Shown one piece after another: positions 9,543 to 17,063 of a stretch of DNA of 64,000 nt. Numbering within the stretch: position 1 is the stretch's first letter; every line of letters begins with the position of its first letter. The stretch is from NCBI GenBank assembly GCA_001564055.1, contig LKNB01000005.1, positions 32,096 to 96,095 of the forward strand. Direction: 5' to 3'. The notes beneath the pieces are model-generated. The model saw only the letters and a list, made by a program, of their open reading frames with translations, was not told the DNA's origin and ran no database searches. This stretch comes from Rhodothermaceae bacterium Tc-Br11_B2g6_7. GTDB taxonomy: Bacteria > Bacteroidota > Rhodothermia > Rhodothermales > Salinibacteraceae. The translations under genes were made by a program, and so were the position numbers.

Positions 9543-10079
9543 TCAGTCGAGCAACCCTTCAATCGGGCGGATGACAATGCGGCCGTCTTCCGGATTCAGT
9601 TCATCGATGAAGGCGGGTACACCGGGAATCATCGCGTCAGCTTTGCCCGGGCGTGCCACCACGTACACCGGATTAGCCGGCGTGTCGAGGATGTCCCGCA
9701 CGGTGCCAACAGGCTCACCGGTGTCTGTCTCGACAGCCAGCCCGACGAGATCGTGCAGGAAGACCTCATCGTCCGACACCGGGAGCTCGTCGAGGGGGGC
9801 GTAGACTGTTGCTCCTTTGAGCTGCTCGGCCGCCTCGCGACCATCAACGCCCGCAAGCCGGGTCAGCACCAGCGGGCCTTTTTTGGTCTGCTGATGCCGG
9901 ACGGAGGTCACGGTGTAGGCCGTCACGGCATCACTGGAACGCCCGAGGTACAGCGTATCCAGCGCTTCAAAGCGACCCGGATCGTCCGTTTCCGGGACAA
10001 TCTTTAGCTCGCCCCGGACGCCGTGGGGGCGCACTACCCTACCCATCTCAACAAGCGTATCGGTGTCAGGCATGGGCAT
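9543..10079 (-). CDS. rimM: Ribosome maturation factor RimM
   Basis: RimM binds S19 in the 30S head and helps late 30S assembly. The 178-aa protein has an N-terminal RimM barrel ([32 protein letters not shown]) and a C-terminal PRC-barrel ([34 protein letters not shown]). It follows rpsP by 30 bp on the minus strand and precedes trmD, the conserved order. The start could be the first Met (10079) or the one two codons on (10073); both keep the whole domain. Confidence 0.94.
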   Translation of the reverse strand: MPMPDTDTLVEMGRVVRPHGVRGELKIVPETDDPGRFEALDTLYLGRSSDAVTAYTVTSVRHQQTKKGPLVLTRLAGVDGREAAEQLKGATVYAPLDELPVSDDEVFLHDLVGLAVETDTGEPVGTVRDILDTPANPVYVVARPGKADAMIPGVPAFIDELNPEDGRIVIRPIEGLLD

Positions 10080-10109
10080 GGCAAACCGTGGCGCACGGGG
10101 TGTGGGAGC

Positions 10110-10853
10110 TTACTTGTCTTCCTTCTCGTCTTCCTCGTCCGTAGTGTCGTCCGCTTCAGCGTCGGCATCGGCGTCATCAGCCTTGGCTTTTGCATCGGCG
10201 TCATCAGCCTTGGCTTTTGCCTCGGCGTCATCGGCCGTAGCGTCGGCACTTTCGGCGTCAGCCTCTGGCGCGGCATCCGCTTCTTCAGCGGCTTCAGCTT
10301 TTTCAGCGGCCTCGGCCTCAGCTTTGGCCTCAGCTTCAGCTTTTGCTTTCGCCTTGGCCTCTTCCTCGGCCTTCTTCTTGGCTTCTGCGGCCTTCCGCTT
10401 GCGCTCCTCCTCTTCCTTGCGCTTGCGTTCGGCTTCCTCGGCCTCCAGCTTGGCGACGCGCTCGCGTTCAGCCTCCAGGGCTTGCTTGCGGCGCTCGGCA
10501 TCGGTAAGGGCGATGGAGGAGGCTTCGCGCTCCTCGTGGCGCTCCCGGTGCTCGGTCACGGCCTCCTCAATCTGCGGCTCGGAATACCCTTTCCGGCGCA
10601 TGTGCAGGGCCAGCATCACCCCCCGCTTGCTCAGGATGCTGCGTACGGTGTCGCTGGGCTGTGCGCCCTGCTCCAGCCAGTACAGCACGCGGTCTTCCTT
10701 GAGCGTTACCTCAGCGGGCTCGTTTAGCGGGTAGTACCGCCCTACATCTTCAATGTAGCGGCCGTCGCGCGCGCGGCGCTTATCGGCGGCTACAATCGCA
10801 AAAACGGGTACCTTCCGGCGGCCCATGCGTCGCAATCTCAGTCGTACGGACAC
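10110..10853 (-). CDS. rpsP: 30S ribosomal protein S16 with a long charged C-terminal extension
   Basis: Residues 1-80 are a normal S16: MSVRLRLRRMGRRKVPVFAI, DGRYIEDVGRYYPLNEP and the KEDRVLYWLEQGAQPSDTVR stretch. Typical S16 proteins are about 80-100 residues, but this one is 247. Residues about 105-185 form a Glu/Lys/Ala-rich stretch predicted to be a long helix or coiled coil (RKRKEEEERKRKAAEAKKK). The last 60 residues are Ala/Asp/Glu-rich and very acidic. Extended S16 proteins occur in Bacteroidota. The acidic tail fits a salt-in halophile but is not proof. The DNA of the tail contains a perfect 27-bp tandem repeat. It is the first gene of its operon. Confidence 0.95.
   Translation of the reverse strand: MSVRLRLRRMGRRKVPVFAIVAADKRRARDGRYIEDVGRYYPLNEPAEVTLKEDRVLYWLEQGAQPSDTVRSILSKRGVMLALHMRRKGYSEPQIEEAVTEHRERHEEREASSIALTDAERRKQALEAERERVAKLEAEEAERKRKEEEERKRKAAEAKKKAEEEAKAKAKAEAEAKAEAEAAEKAEAAEEADAAPEADAESADATADDAEAKAKADDADAKAKADDADADAEADDTTDEEDEKEDK
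10167..10220. repeat. 27-bp tandem repeat inside rpsP
   Basis: The 27-bp unit starting ATCGGCGTCATCAGCCTTGG occurs twice without a mismatch (10167-10193 and 10194-10220), and a degraded third unit follows. It encodes an Ala/Asp/Lys repeat in the acidic tail of S16. The unit length is a multiple of three, so copy-number changes would keep the frame. Confidence 0.9.
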
Positions 10854-10906
10854 GTGATTCGTGGTCTGTTGTGGGTGTTAAATCGAGTGATGCAGGCCTT
10901 CCGGGT

Positions 10907-12295
10907 TTAGAACGGCGGCTTTGCGCTGCCGCCCATCTTGCCCACATCCATATTGTTAAGCATTTGCTGGATGTCCATCTTCCGCCCCTTGCCCATGAGC
11001 TTGGACATCGACTTCATCATTTTCTTCATTTCCTTGAACTGCTTCAGCAGCTGGTTCACGTCGCGGACGCGGGCGCCACTGCCCTTGGCAATGCGCCGGC
11101 GGCGGCTGCCGTCGATGACGGAGGGATTCAGGCGCTCTTCGATCGTCATAGAGAGAATCATAGCCTCAATGTGCTTGAAGGCGTCATCGTCTACGTCGAG
11201 GTTGCGCACCTTTTTGCCGATGCCGGGAATCATACCCAGCAGGTCCTTCATCGAGCCCATCTTTTTGATGCGCTGCAGTTGCTGGTAGAAATCCTCGAAG
11301 TTGAAGTCGTCCGACTGCATCTTCTGCCGCAGCTTCTCGGCCTTCTTCTCGTCGAACTCCTCCTGGGCTTTCTCCACGAACGTGACAATGTCGCCCATCC
11401 CGAGGATGCGCTGCGACATGCGTTCGGGATAAAACTCCGTGAGCGCATCGAGCGTCTCGCCGGTGGAGGCAAACTTGATCGGTTTGTTGACGACGGAGCG
11501 AATGGAGAGGGCAGCGCCGCCGCGGGTGTCGCCGTCCAGTTTCGTGAGCACGACGCCATCGAAGTTCAACTGCTCGTTGAACTCCTTCGCCGTGTTTACA
11601 GCATCTTGCCCCGTCATGCTATCGACGACGAAGAGGATCTCGTGGGGCTCCACCGTGTCACGGATGTCAGTGACCTCCTGCATCATCCGCTCGTCTACGT
11701 GCATGCGGCCGGCCGTGTCGATGATGACGACGTCGCGGGCTTTGGTGCGGGCCTCTTCAACGGCCTCCTTTGCCACGCGAACGGCATCCTGCAAGGGCTC
11801 GCCGTTCTCCATGCGGGCATACACCGGCACATCGATTTCGCTGGCGAGCTTCTGCAGCTGGTTGACGGCAGCCGGACGATACACGTCGGCCGCAGCCAAT
11901 AGGGGGGCACGGCCTTGGCGGCGGAAGTGCCGGGCGAGCTTGGCGCAGAAGGTCGTCTTGCCCGAGCCCTGCAAGCCGGCCACGAGAATGACGGTAGGCG
12001 GATAGTCCGGCTCGTTGATGCCGACATGCTCGCCGCCCAGTAGTTCGGTCAGTTCGTCGTGTACAATCTTCACGAGTTGCTGCCCCGGCGTCACGGAGTT
12101 GAGCACCTCGTCGCCCGTGGCTTTTTCCTTCACCTGATCGGTGAAGTCGCGGGCCACCTGGTAGTTCACATCAGCATCCAGCAGCGCGCGGCGTATCTCG
12201 CGCATCGTCGCCGCAATGTTCAACTCGTTGATCCGTCCTTGACCCGTGACGTTTTTGATCGCGCCTTCGATCTTGTCAGATAAGCTTTCAAACAT
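10907..12295 (-). CDS. ffh: Signal recognition particle protein Ffh
   Basis: Ffh is the SRP GTPase that binds signal peptides on ribosomes and hands them to FtsY. The 462-aa protein has an N-terminal helical bundle, a G domain with GLQGSGKTTFCAKLARH (about residues 108-124), DVVIIDTAGRMHVDE, and TKLDGDTRGGAAL, and the methionine-rich M domain (KEMKKMMKSMSKLMGKGRKM) near the C-terminus. Length is normal. It is 54 bp upstream of rpsP on the same strand, an arrangement also common elsewhere. I searched the neighbouring gaps for the 4.5S RNA core and did not find it. Confidence 0.97.
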   Translation of the reverse strand: MFESLSDKIEGAIKNVTGQGRINELNIAATMREIRRALLDADVNYQVARDFTDQVKEKATGDEVLNSVTPGQQLVKIVHDELTELLGGEHVGINEPDYPPTVILVAGLQGSGKTTFCAKLARHFRRQGRAPLLAAADVYRPAAVNQLQKLASEIDVPVYARMENGEPLQDAVRVAKEAVEEARTKARDVVIIDTAGRMHVDERMMQEVTDIRDTVEPHEILFVVDSMTGQDAVNTAKEFNEQLNFDGVVLTKLDGDTRGGAALSIRSVVNKPIKFASTGETLDALTEFYPERMSQRILGMGDIVTFVEKAQEEFDEKKAEKLRQKMQSDDFNFEDFYQQLQRIKKMGSMKDLLGMIPGIGKKVRNLDVDDDAFKHIEAMILSMTIEERLNPSVIDGSRRRRIAKGSGARVRDVNQLLKQFKEMKKMMKSMSKLMGKGRKMDIQQMLNNMDVGKMGGSAKPPF

Positions 12296-12447
12296 AACGT
12301 TGGTACACGGATGAGCAGTGCGGCGGCATCATGACGGTAGCGCATGCCAGAGGCGTGCGGCACCCAGCGCGAAATTGCCGGTAAAATAGCAATGCATAAG
12401 CACGATATGCAAGCATCGTTGATCCTGCGGCCATGGACCACCTACAG

Positions 12448-12831
12448 CTATTCCGTAGATTCTTCACGGGCCCGGGCCAGGTCGAGGGTCTCAACGGCAT
12501 GGCGGAGATGCGGGATCACGATAGAGCCGCCCACCACCAGTGCCACGTTCATGGCATCCTCCAGCTCTGCATCCGTATACCCGGCCTTCACGCACTGCAG
12601 CAGGTGGTAGTCGATGCAATCGTTGCAACGCAGCACCATCGAGGCCACAAGCCCGAGCAGTTCCTTCGTGTCCCCTGACAGTGCGCCGTCGTGGTACGCT
12701 GTAGTATCGAGGTTAAAGAAGCGCTTGGTGCCCCGGTGCGTGCCCTGCTGCAGGATGCGCTCGTTCATGCGCTCGCGGTAGGCATCGAACGCGTCCAGGC
12801 GGTTTGCGGCGGCGGTATCGGATGAAGGCAT
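12448..12831 (-). CDS. Carboxymuconolactone decarboxylase / AhpD-family protein
   Basis: About 127 aa. The family core is clear: KELLGLVASMVLRCNDCIDYH followed by AGYTDAELEDAMNVALVVGG. CNDC is the CXXC pair with the downstream His that AhpD-like proteins use for thiol redox or peroxidase-reductase chemistry. The protein probably acts on hydroperoxides or as a disulfide relay, but no peroxiredoxin partner is nearby. The start may be the Met at 12831 (MPSSDTAAANR) or the one at 12849. It lies 152 bp upstream of ffh and is divergent from the cyclo-ligase gene. Confidence 0.85.
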   Translation of the reverse strand: MPSSDTAAANRLDAFDAYRERMNERILQQGTHRGTKRFFNLDTTAYHDGALSGDTKELLGLVASMVLRCNDCIDYHLLQCVKAGYTDAELEDAMNVALVVGGSIVIPHLRHAVETLDLARAREESTE

Positions 12832-12956
12832 GGGTATGAGGAACGTCATGAGCGATCGAAAAGGGCAACCACAGGCAGAGGCGCCGTGCCGGCAAAACCT
12901 CGGCGCTTCGTACGCCGTGTATAGCGTGAAGCGCGACTGTTTTCTTGCAACAGCTG

Positions 12957-13562
12957 ATGCAGCCTATGATAGCAGAAGACGCAACAAAAGCGGCGCTGCG
13001 GCGGCGGTTTCGTGACCTTCGCGCGAAGGTGTGCCCTGCCGTACAGGCGCAGCGCAGCCAGGCAATGATCGCGCACACCCTCGCCCTACCTATGGTCGCG
13101 GCGGCGGACACCGTACACTGCTACTGGCCGCTGCTGGATCAGGGCGAGGTTGACACCCGCCCGCTCATCCGGGCCCTCCTCGACCGCGGCGTTCGGGTGG
13201 TGCTCCCGGTGGTGCGGCAGTTCAGTACCGCACGCGGCAATGCGCCCCGTATGGTGCACCGCGTGCTGGACGGGCGAGCGGCGCTGCATCCCAACCGGTG
13301 GCGCGTATGGGAGCCGCTGGCCGGATCGGAAGTCTTGCCGGCTGACCTCGACGTCATCATCACCCCCGCCCTGGGGGCCGACCGGCGGGGCTACCGCGTG
13401 GGCTTTGGGATGGGCTACTACGACGAGTTGCTGCAGGCCTCGCCGGCTCGGAGCGTTTGCCTGCTCTACGCTGCTGCTATCGCCCCCCGCGTACCGGCCG
13501 AAGCGCACGACACCCCCGTGGACGTGCTGGTAACGGAGGACGGCGTGAGACGTGTACCATAG
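12957..13562 (+). CDS. 5-formyltetrahydrofolate cyclo-ligase
   Basis: This enzyme (MTHFS/YgfA family) uses ATP to convert 5-formyl-THF to 5,10-methenyl-THF and so recovers an inactive folate. The hallmark stretch GADRRGYRVGFGMGYYDELL is intact, with the preceding DLDVIITPALG. The N-terminal KAALRRRFRDLRAKV is the usual helix. The track begins at a TTG (12945); I favour the ATG at 12957, with 12966 as an alternative. The gene is divergent from the AhpD-like gene across about 125 bp. Confidence 0.9.
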   Translation: MQPMIAEDATKAALRRRFRDLRAKVCPAVQAQRSQAMIAHTLALPMVAAADTVHCYWPLLDQGEVDTRPLIRALLDRGVRVVLPVVRQFSTARGNAPRMVHRVLDGRAALHPNRWRVWEPLAGSEVLPADLDVIITPALGADRRGYRVGFGMGYYDELLQASPARSVCLLYAAAIAPRVPAEAHDTPVDVLVTEDGVRRVP

Positions 13563-13661
13563 GCGGCTGGCAGCCTCAAATCATCAATTGAGGCGCGGCT
13601 GCGTAACAAACAATTGCGCCCTATCGTACAGGCTTTGGCATCTAACAAATGGCGAGGACCC

Positions 13662-14339
13662 ATGAGCTCACGACAGAAACAACGCACAGCTGACCGGGAC
13701 CACCTGCAGCAATCTCTGCAGGTGGACGACATCTCGTCCGTAGACCTGGACCGCCTCTCGCAGGACGAGCTCGAGTCAATCCTCTTCGAGCCTGATGCCG
13801 AGGACAGCAGCAGCCTCCTGAACCTGCCCAACCTGGCCGGGCTTGCGCTCATCGGCGTCGGCATTGCCTACCTGTTTCAGCAGCTGGACTTCCTGCAGGG
13901 GGTGGACCTGACCATGCTGGCGAACATGCTGCCGTTTATCGCCGGGATTCTCATCATCCTGGTGGGCTTTGGCGTGCTCTCGTGGAACCCCGACCGCAGC
14001 AGGGACACGCCCTCCCTTCGCTCGAAAACCGCACCCGACGTCACGCCCGAAGAAGAGGCTTCCCTGCGCGAGGCGCTGAAGGATCACCTGCGCGACCGCG
14101 ACGCCGAGAAGCGCTCGCGCCTCACCAAGTCGCGCTTCAACAAGAAGATCTCCGGCGTATGCGGGGGGCTGGCCGAGTATTTCAACATCGACCCCACGCT
14201 CGTACGCATCATCTTTGTCGCCGGCACCATCTTCTCTTCCGGCACCTTCATTCTGCTATACATCGCGCTGGCGCTCATTCTGGATAAGCCGGACGACCTG
14301 TCCTCTGACGAAGTGATCTCTATCATCCGCGACTCCTAA
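13662..14339 (+). CDS. PspC-domain membrane protein with N-terminal membrane segments
   Basis: The ATG at 13662 is preceded by GAGGA and yields 225 aa. Residues about 50-110 contain two hydrophobic segments (LAGLALIGVGIAYLF; MLPFIAGILIILVGFGVL). Residues about 155-215 form a PspC domain: KISGVCGGLAEYFNIDPTLV, then a membrane helix and LLYIALALILDKP. PspC proteins take part in membrane-stress responses. The fusion of a two-helix module to PspC suggests a local membrane-integrity role, but no PspA or PspB gene is visible. It is 16 bp upstream of a second, minimal PspC gene. Confidence 0.8.
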   Translation: MSSRQKQRTADRDHLQQSLQVDDISSVDLDRLSQDELESILFEPDAEDSSSLLNLPNLAGLALIGVGIAYLFQQLDFLQGVDLTMLANMLPFIAGILIILVGFGVLSWNPDRSRDTPSLRSKTAPDVTPEEEASLREALKDHLRDRDAEKRSRLTKSRFNKKISGVCGGLAEYFNIDPTLVRIIFVAGTIFSSGTFILLYIALALILDKPDDLSSDEVISIIRDS

Positions 14340-14355
14340 CTTCCCCCGCTGCCTG

Positions 14356-14547
14356 ATGGCCTCTAAAAAGCTGACCAAATCTACGACCAATCGCATGATC
14401 GCCGGCGTGTGCGGCGGTGTTGGCGAGTATTTTGACATCGACCCCACCATTGTGCGGGTGCTGTATGTGGTAATCAGCCTGTTCTCTGCTGCCTTTCCTG
14501 GCCTCATCGTCTACATTGCGCTGGCCCTCATCCTGCCCGAACGGTAG
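14356..14547 (+). CDS. Minimal PspC-domain protein
   Basis: A 63-aa protein consists of little more than the PspC domain: NRMIAGVCGGVGEYFDIDPT followed by one long membrane helix and YIALALILPER. It closely resembles the PspC domain of the preceding gene, so the two probably arose by duplication. The spacing of 16 bp suggests co-transcription. The product should sit in the inner membrane as a single-span or hairpin protein. Confidence 0.85.
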   Translation: MASKKLTKSTTNRMIAGVCGGVGEYFDIDPTIVRVLYVVISLFSAAFPGLIVYIALALILPER

Positions 14548-14696
14548 CCTACCCCGCAACACTGCCACCCTGCAGGCACCCCGAGCGCCTCGAGTGGAAA
14601 TGTAACGCAGGCGGCAGGAGTCCAGGAGGCGCCTGAACCCGTCGGCACTGCCTGCCGTACCGGCTGCATATCTGTACTCTCGGAGTGCTTTCGCCC

Positions 14697-16544
14697 ATGA
14701 CGGACCACCTGCAGGACAAGCTCGACCATCTCCCCACCCAGCCCGGCGTCTACCTGCACAAAGACGCCGAGGGGACGGTGCTGTACGTGGGCAAAGCCAA
14801 AAATTTGCGCAGCCGCGTGCGCTCGTACTTTCACAAAAGCCGCCCGAAGAGTGGACGTATCTCTATTCTGGTGAAGAAAATCGCCGATGTCTCCGTGATC
14901 GTGACCGACACGGAAGCCGAGGCGCTGATCCTTGAGAACAACCTCATCAAGAAGCACCAGCCACGCTACAACGTCAATCTCAAGGACGACAAGACGTACC
15001 CCTACATTTGCATCAAAAACGAGCGGTTTCCGCGCGTCTTCCCTACCCGGACTGTGCGGCAGGATGGCTCTACCTACTTCGGGCCCTACACCGACGTGAA
15101 GACGATGCGGTTGATGCTCGACACCATCCGCTCGACCTTTAAGCTGCGCACGTGCAGCCTCAAGCTCAATCCCGAGCCCATTGAGGCAGGCACGTACGAT
15201 GTGTGCCTGCAATACCACATCAACAACTGCAAGGGCCCGTGCGAAGGGCTGCAGTCGGAGGAAGACTACAACGCCACCATCGACCGCGTGGAGCGGCTCC
15301 TGAACGGCAAGACAAAGGGCCTGGTCGATGACCTGCAGGAGCAAATGGTGCAGCTCGCGGCGGATATGGAGTATGAGGCCGCCGCTGACATGCGCGACCG
15401 TATCAAAGCCCTGAAGAAGTTCTCCCGCCGGCAGAAGATTGTCAGCCAAGACTTTGACGACCGCGACCTCTTTGCGCTGGAGGTGGACGAGGAAAACGAC
15501 GTAGCCTGCACCGCCATGTTCAAGGTGCGAGAGGGCAAGGTGATCGGGCGGCAGCACAAGTACATCAAATCCGTGACCGAGCACGAGCCGGGGGGGCTGC
15601 TGCAGTCGTTTGTGGAGCGCTACTATGCGGAGGCGAACTTCTTCCCGGACGAGGTGCTGCTGTCGCACGATCTGCCCGCACCCGAGCCGCTGGAGGAGCT
15701 CCTCCGCGAGCGCAAGGGCCGCATTGTGCCGGTCAAGCGCCCGCAACGAGGCGAGAAAGCCAGCCTCATGCGCATGGTGGGGGCCAACGCCCGCCTCTTG
15801 GTTGACGAGTGGAAGCTGCAGGAATACAAACGGCAGCAGGCCCGCGTCCCCCATGCCGTGCAGGCGCTGCGCGATGACCTGCGGATGGACAAGCTGCCGC
15901 GCCGCATCGAATGCTTTGACATCTCCCACCTGGGCGGTACCGGCACGGTGGCTTCGTGCGTGGTCTTCACCGATGGCACGCCGCGCAAAAGCGACTACCG
16001 CACCTACAAGATCCGCTCCGCCGAAGGCCGTCCCGACGATTTCAAGGCCATGCGCGAGGTCATCCAGCGTCGCTACCGTCGCATCAAGGAGGAGAACGGC
16101 CCGTGGCCCGACCTCGTGGTGATTGACGGCGGGAAGGGACAACTCTCCAGTGCGGTGGCTTCGCTGAAGGCCACCGAGGCGTTTGATCAGGTGCGGGTCA
16201 TTGGGCTGGCCAAGCGTCTGGAAGAGGTGTACCGGCCCGGCGATTCCGACCCGCTCTTTATTGCGAAGGACAGCGCTGCCCTGCAACTGCTCCAGCGCGT
16301 GCGCGACGAGGCCCACCGGTTCGCGGTACAGTACCAGCGCAAGCGTCGGAAGAAAACGACCCTCACCAACGAGCTGGAAACCATCACCGGTATTGGCCCG
16401 AAGACCGCACAGACGCTCATCCGTCACTTTGGCTCTGTGCAACGGGTGAAAGAAGCCGACGCAGACGCCATTGCAGACCTCGTGGGCCCGGCGAAAGCGC
16501 AAAAGGTGGCTGATTACTTTTCCTCTACCGCTGACCAAGAGTAG
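14697..16544 (+). CDS. uvrC: UvrABC system protein C
   Basis: UvrC makes both incisions around a DNA lesion in nucleotide excision repair. The 615-aa protein (ATG 14697) starts with a GIY-YIG nuclease domain (QPGVYLHKDAEGTVLYVGKA, GIY replaced by GVY as usual). It continues with a UVR motif (QLAADMEYEAAADMRDRI), the RNase-H-like endonuclease domain (ECFDISHLGGTGTVASCVVF with its catalytic Asp, LVVIDGGKGQ), and ends with two helix-hairpin-helix motifs (LETITGIGPKTAQTLIRHFG). The track's GTG at 14685 is four codons upstream and less likely. The 675-aa reverse-strand ORF over it is an artefact. Confidence 0.97.
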   Translation: MTDHLQDKLDHLPTQPGVYLHKDAEGTVLYVGKAKNLRSRVRSYFHKSRPKSGRISILVKKIADVSVIVTDTEAEALILENNLIKKHQPRYNVNLKDDKTYPYICIKNERFPRVFPTRTVRQDGSTYFGPYTDVKTMRLMLDTIRSTFKLRTCSLKLNPEPIEAGTYDVCLQYHINNCKGPCEGLQSEEDYNATIDRVERLLNGKTKGLVDDLQEQMVQLAADMEYEAAADMRDRIKALKKFSRRQKIVSQDFDDRDLFALEVDEENDVACTAMFKVREGKVIGRQHKYIKSVTEHEPGGLLQSFVERYYAEANFFPDEVLLSHDLPAPEPLEELLRERKGRIVPVKRPQRGEKASLMRMVGANARLLVDEWKLQEYKRQQARVPHAVQALRDDLRMDKLPRRIECFDISHLGGTGTVASCVVFTDGTPRKSDYRTYKIRSAEGRPDDFKAMREVIQRRYRRIKEENGPWPDLVVIDGGKGQLSSAVASLKATEAFDQVRVIGLAKRLEEVYRPGDSDPLFIAKDSAALQLLQRVRDEAHRFAVQYQRKRRKKTTLTNELETITGIGPKTAQTLIRHFGSVQRVKEADADAIADLVGPAKAQKVADYFSSTADQE

Positions 16545-16702
16545 AACCGCCCTCCGTGCTTCTGCAGACGTGGATGGTTGAGTATACCCGGGTGAACCGT
16601 AGCCAAACCTCCCCCCTGTGGTCCGCTTTTCATCCTTGAAAAACCACCTGTTGCACCGTATCTTGGGGCATTAAGAGTCTTTTCACCTGTACGGTGCAGG
16701 TT

Positions 16703-16888
16703 ATGGAGAGTATCACTGCTGCCCTGCTGCTGGTCGTGATTCAGTTTATCCTGATTCCGACGCTGCTCCTCGTGGCAACCCCCTATGTGCTCGTGAAAGC
16801 CTGCTTTGGCCCGGGGCCGTACCTGAGCAACGTGCAGGCCGAGTACGAGCACCTCTACGCGCGGCTGCGGAGCATCTTCCGGAAGTAA
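16703..16888 (+). CDS. Small membrane protein, unknown function
   Basis: A 61-aa ORF lies alone between uvrC and the DUF2723 gene. The first half is one strongly hydrophobic segment (ALLLVVIQFILIPTLLLVA), followed by YVLVKACFGPGPYLSNVQAE and a basic C-terminus. The track's GTG at 16694 is three codons upstream. I do not recognise a family. Coding is supported by the coherent membrane segment and position, not by homology, so it could still be a chance ORF. Confidence 0.5.
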   Translation: MESITAALLLVVIQFILIPTLLLVATPYVLVKACFGPGPYLSNVQAEYEHLYARLRSIFRK

Positions 16889-17063
16889 ACGCAGCCTGTC
16901 GATAGGCTGAAACGCTGGAACGCATCCCACGGCGGTGGTGTACGGGATGCCGACGCTGGGGCGCGCTGCCCCGCTTTCGTGTGCGTGGCTGGTCGGGCAC
17001 CGCCTTCGGGCCCACCTCAGCCGTCCGCCGCGCCGCCATCTGATTAGCAGGCGTTCCCCACGT

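Noticed and set aside
10110-10500. The 27-bp repeat in rpsP as a CRISPR or mobile repeat
   Set aside because: Repeats are directly adjacent without spacers and in frame with the S16 tail.
14511-16538. A 675-aa minus-strand ORF opposite uvrC
   Set aside because: It lies exactly over a well-supported uvrC, has no domain, and its composition is that of antisense to a G+C-rich gene.
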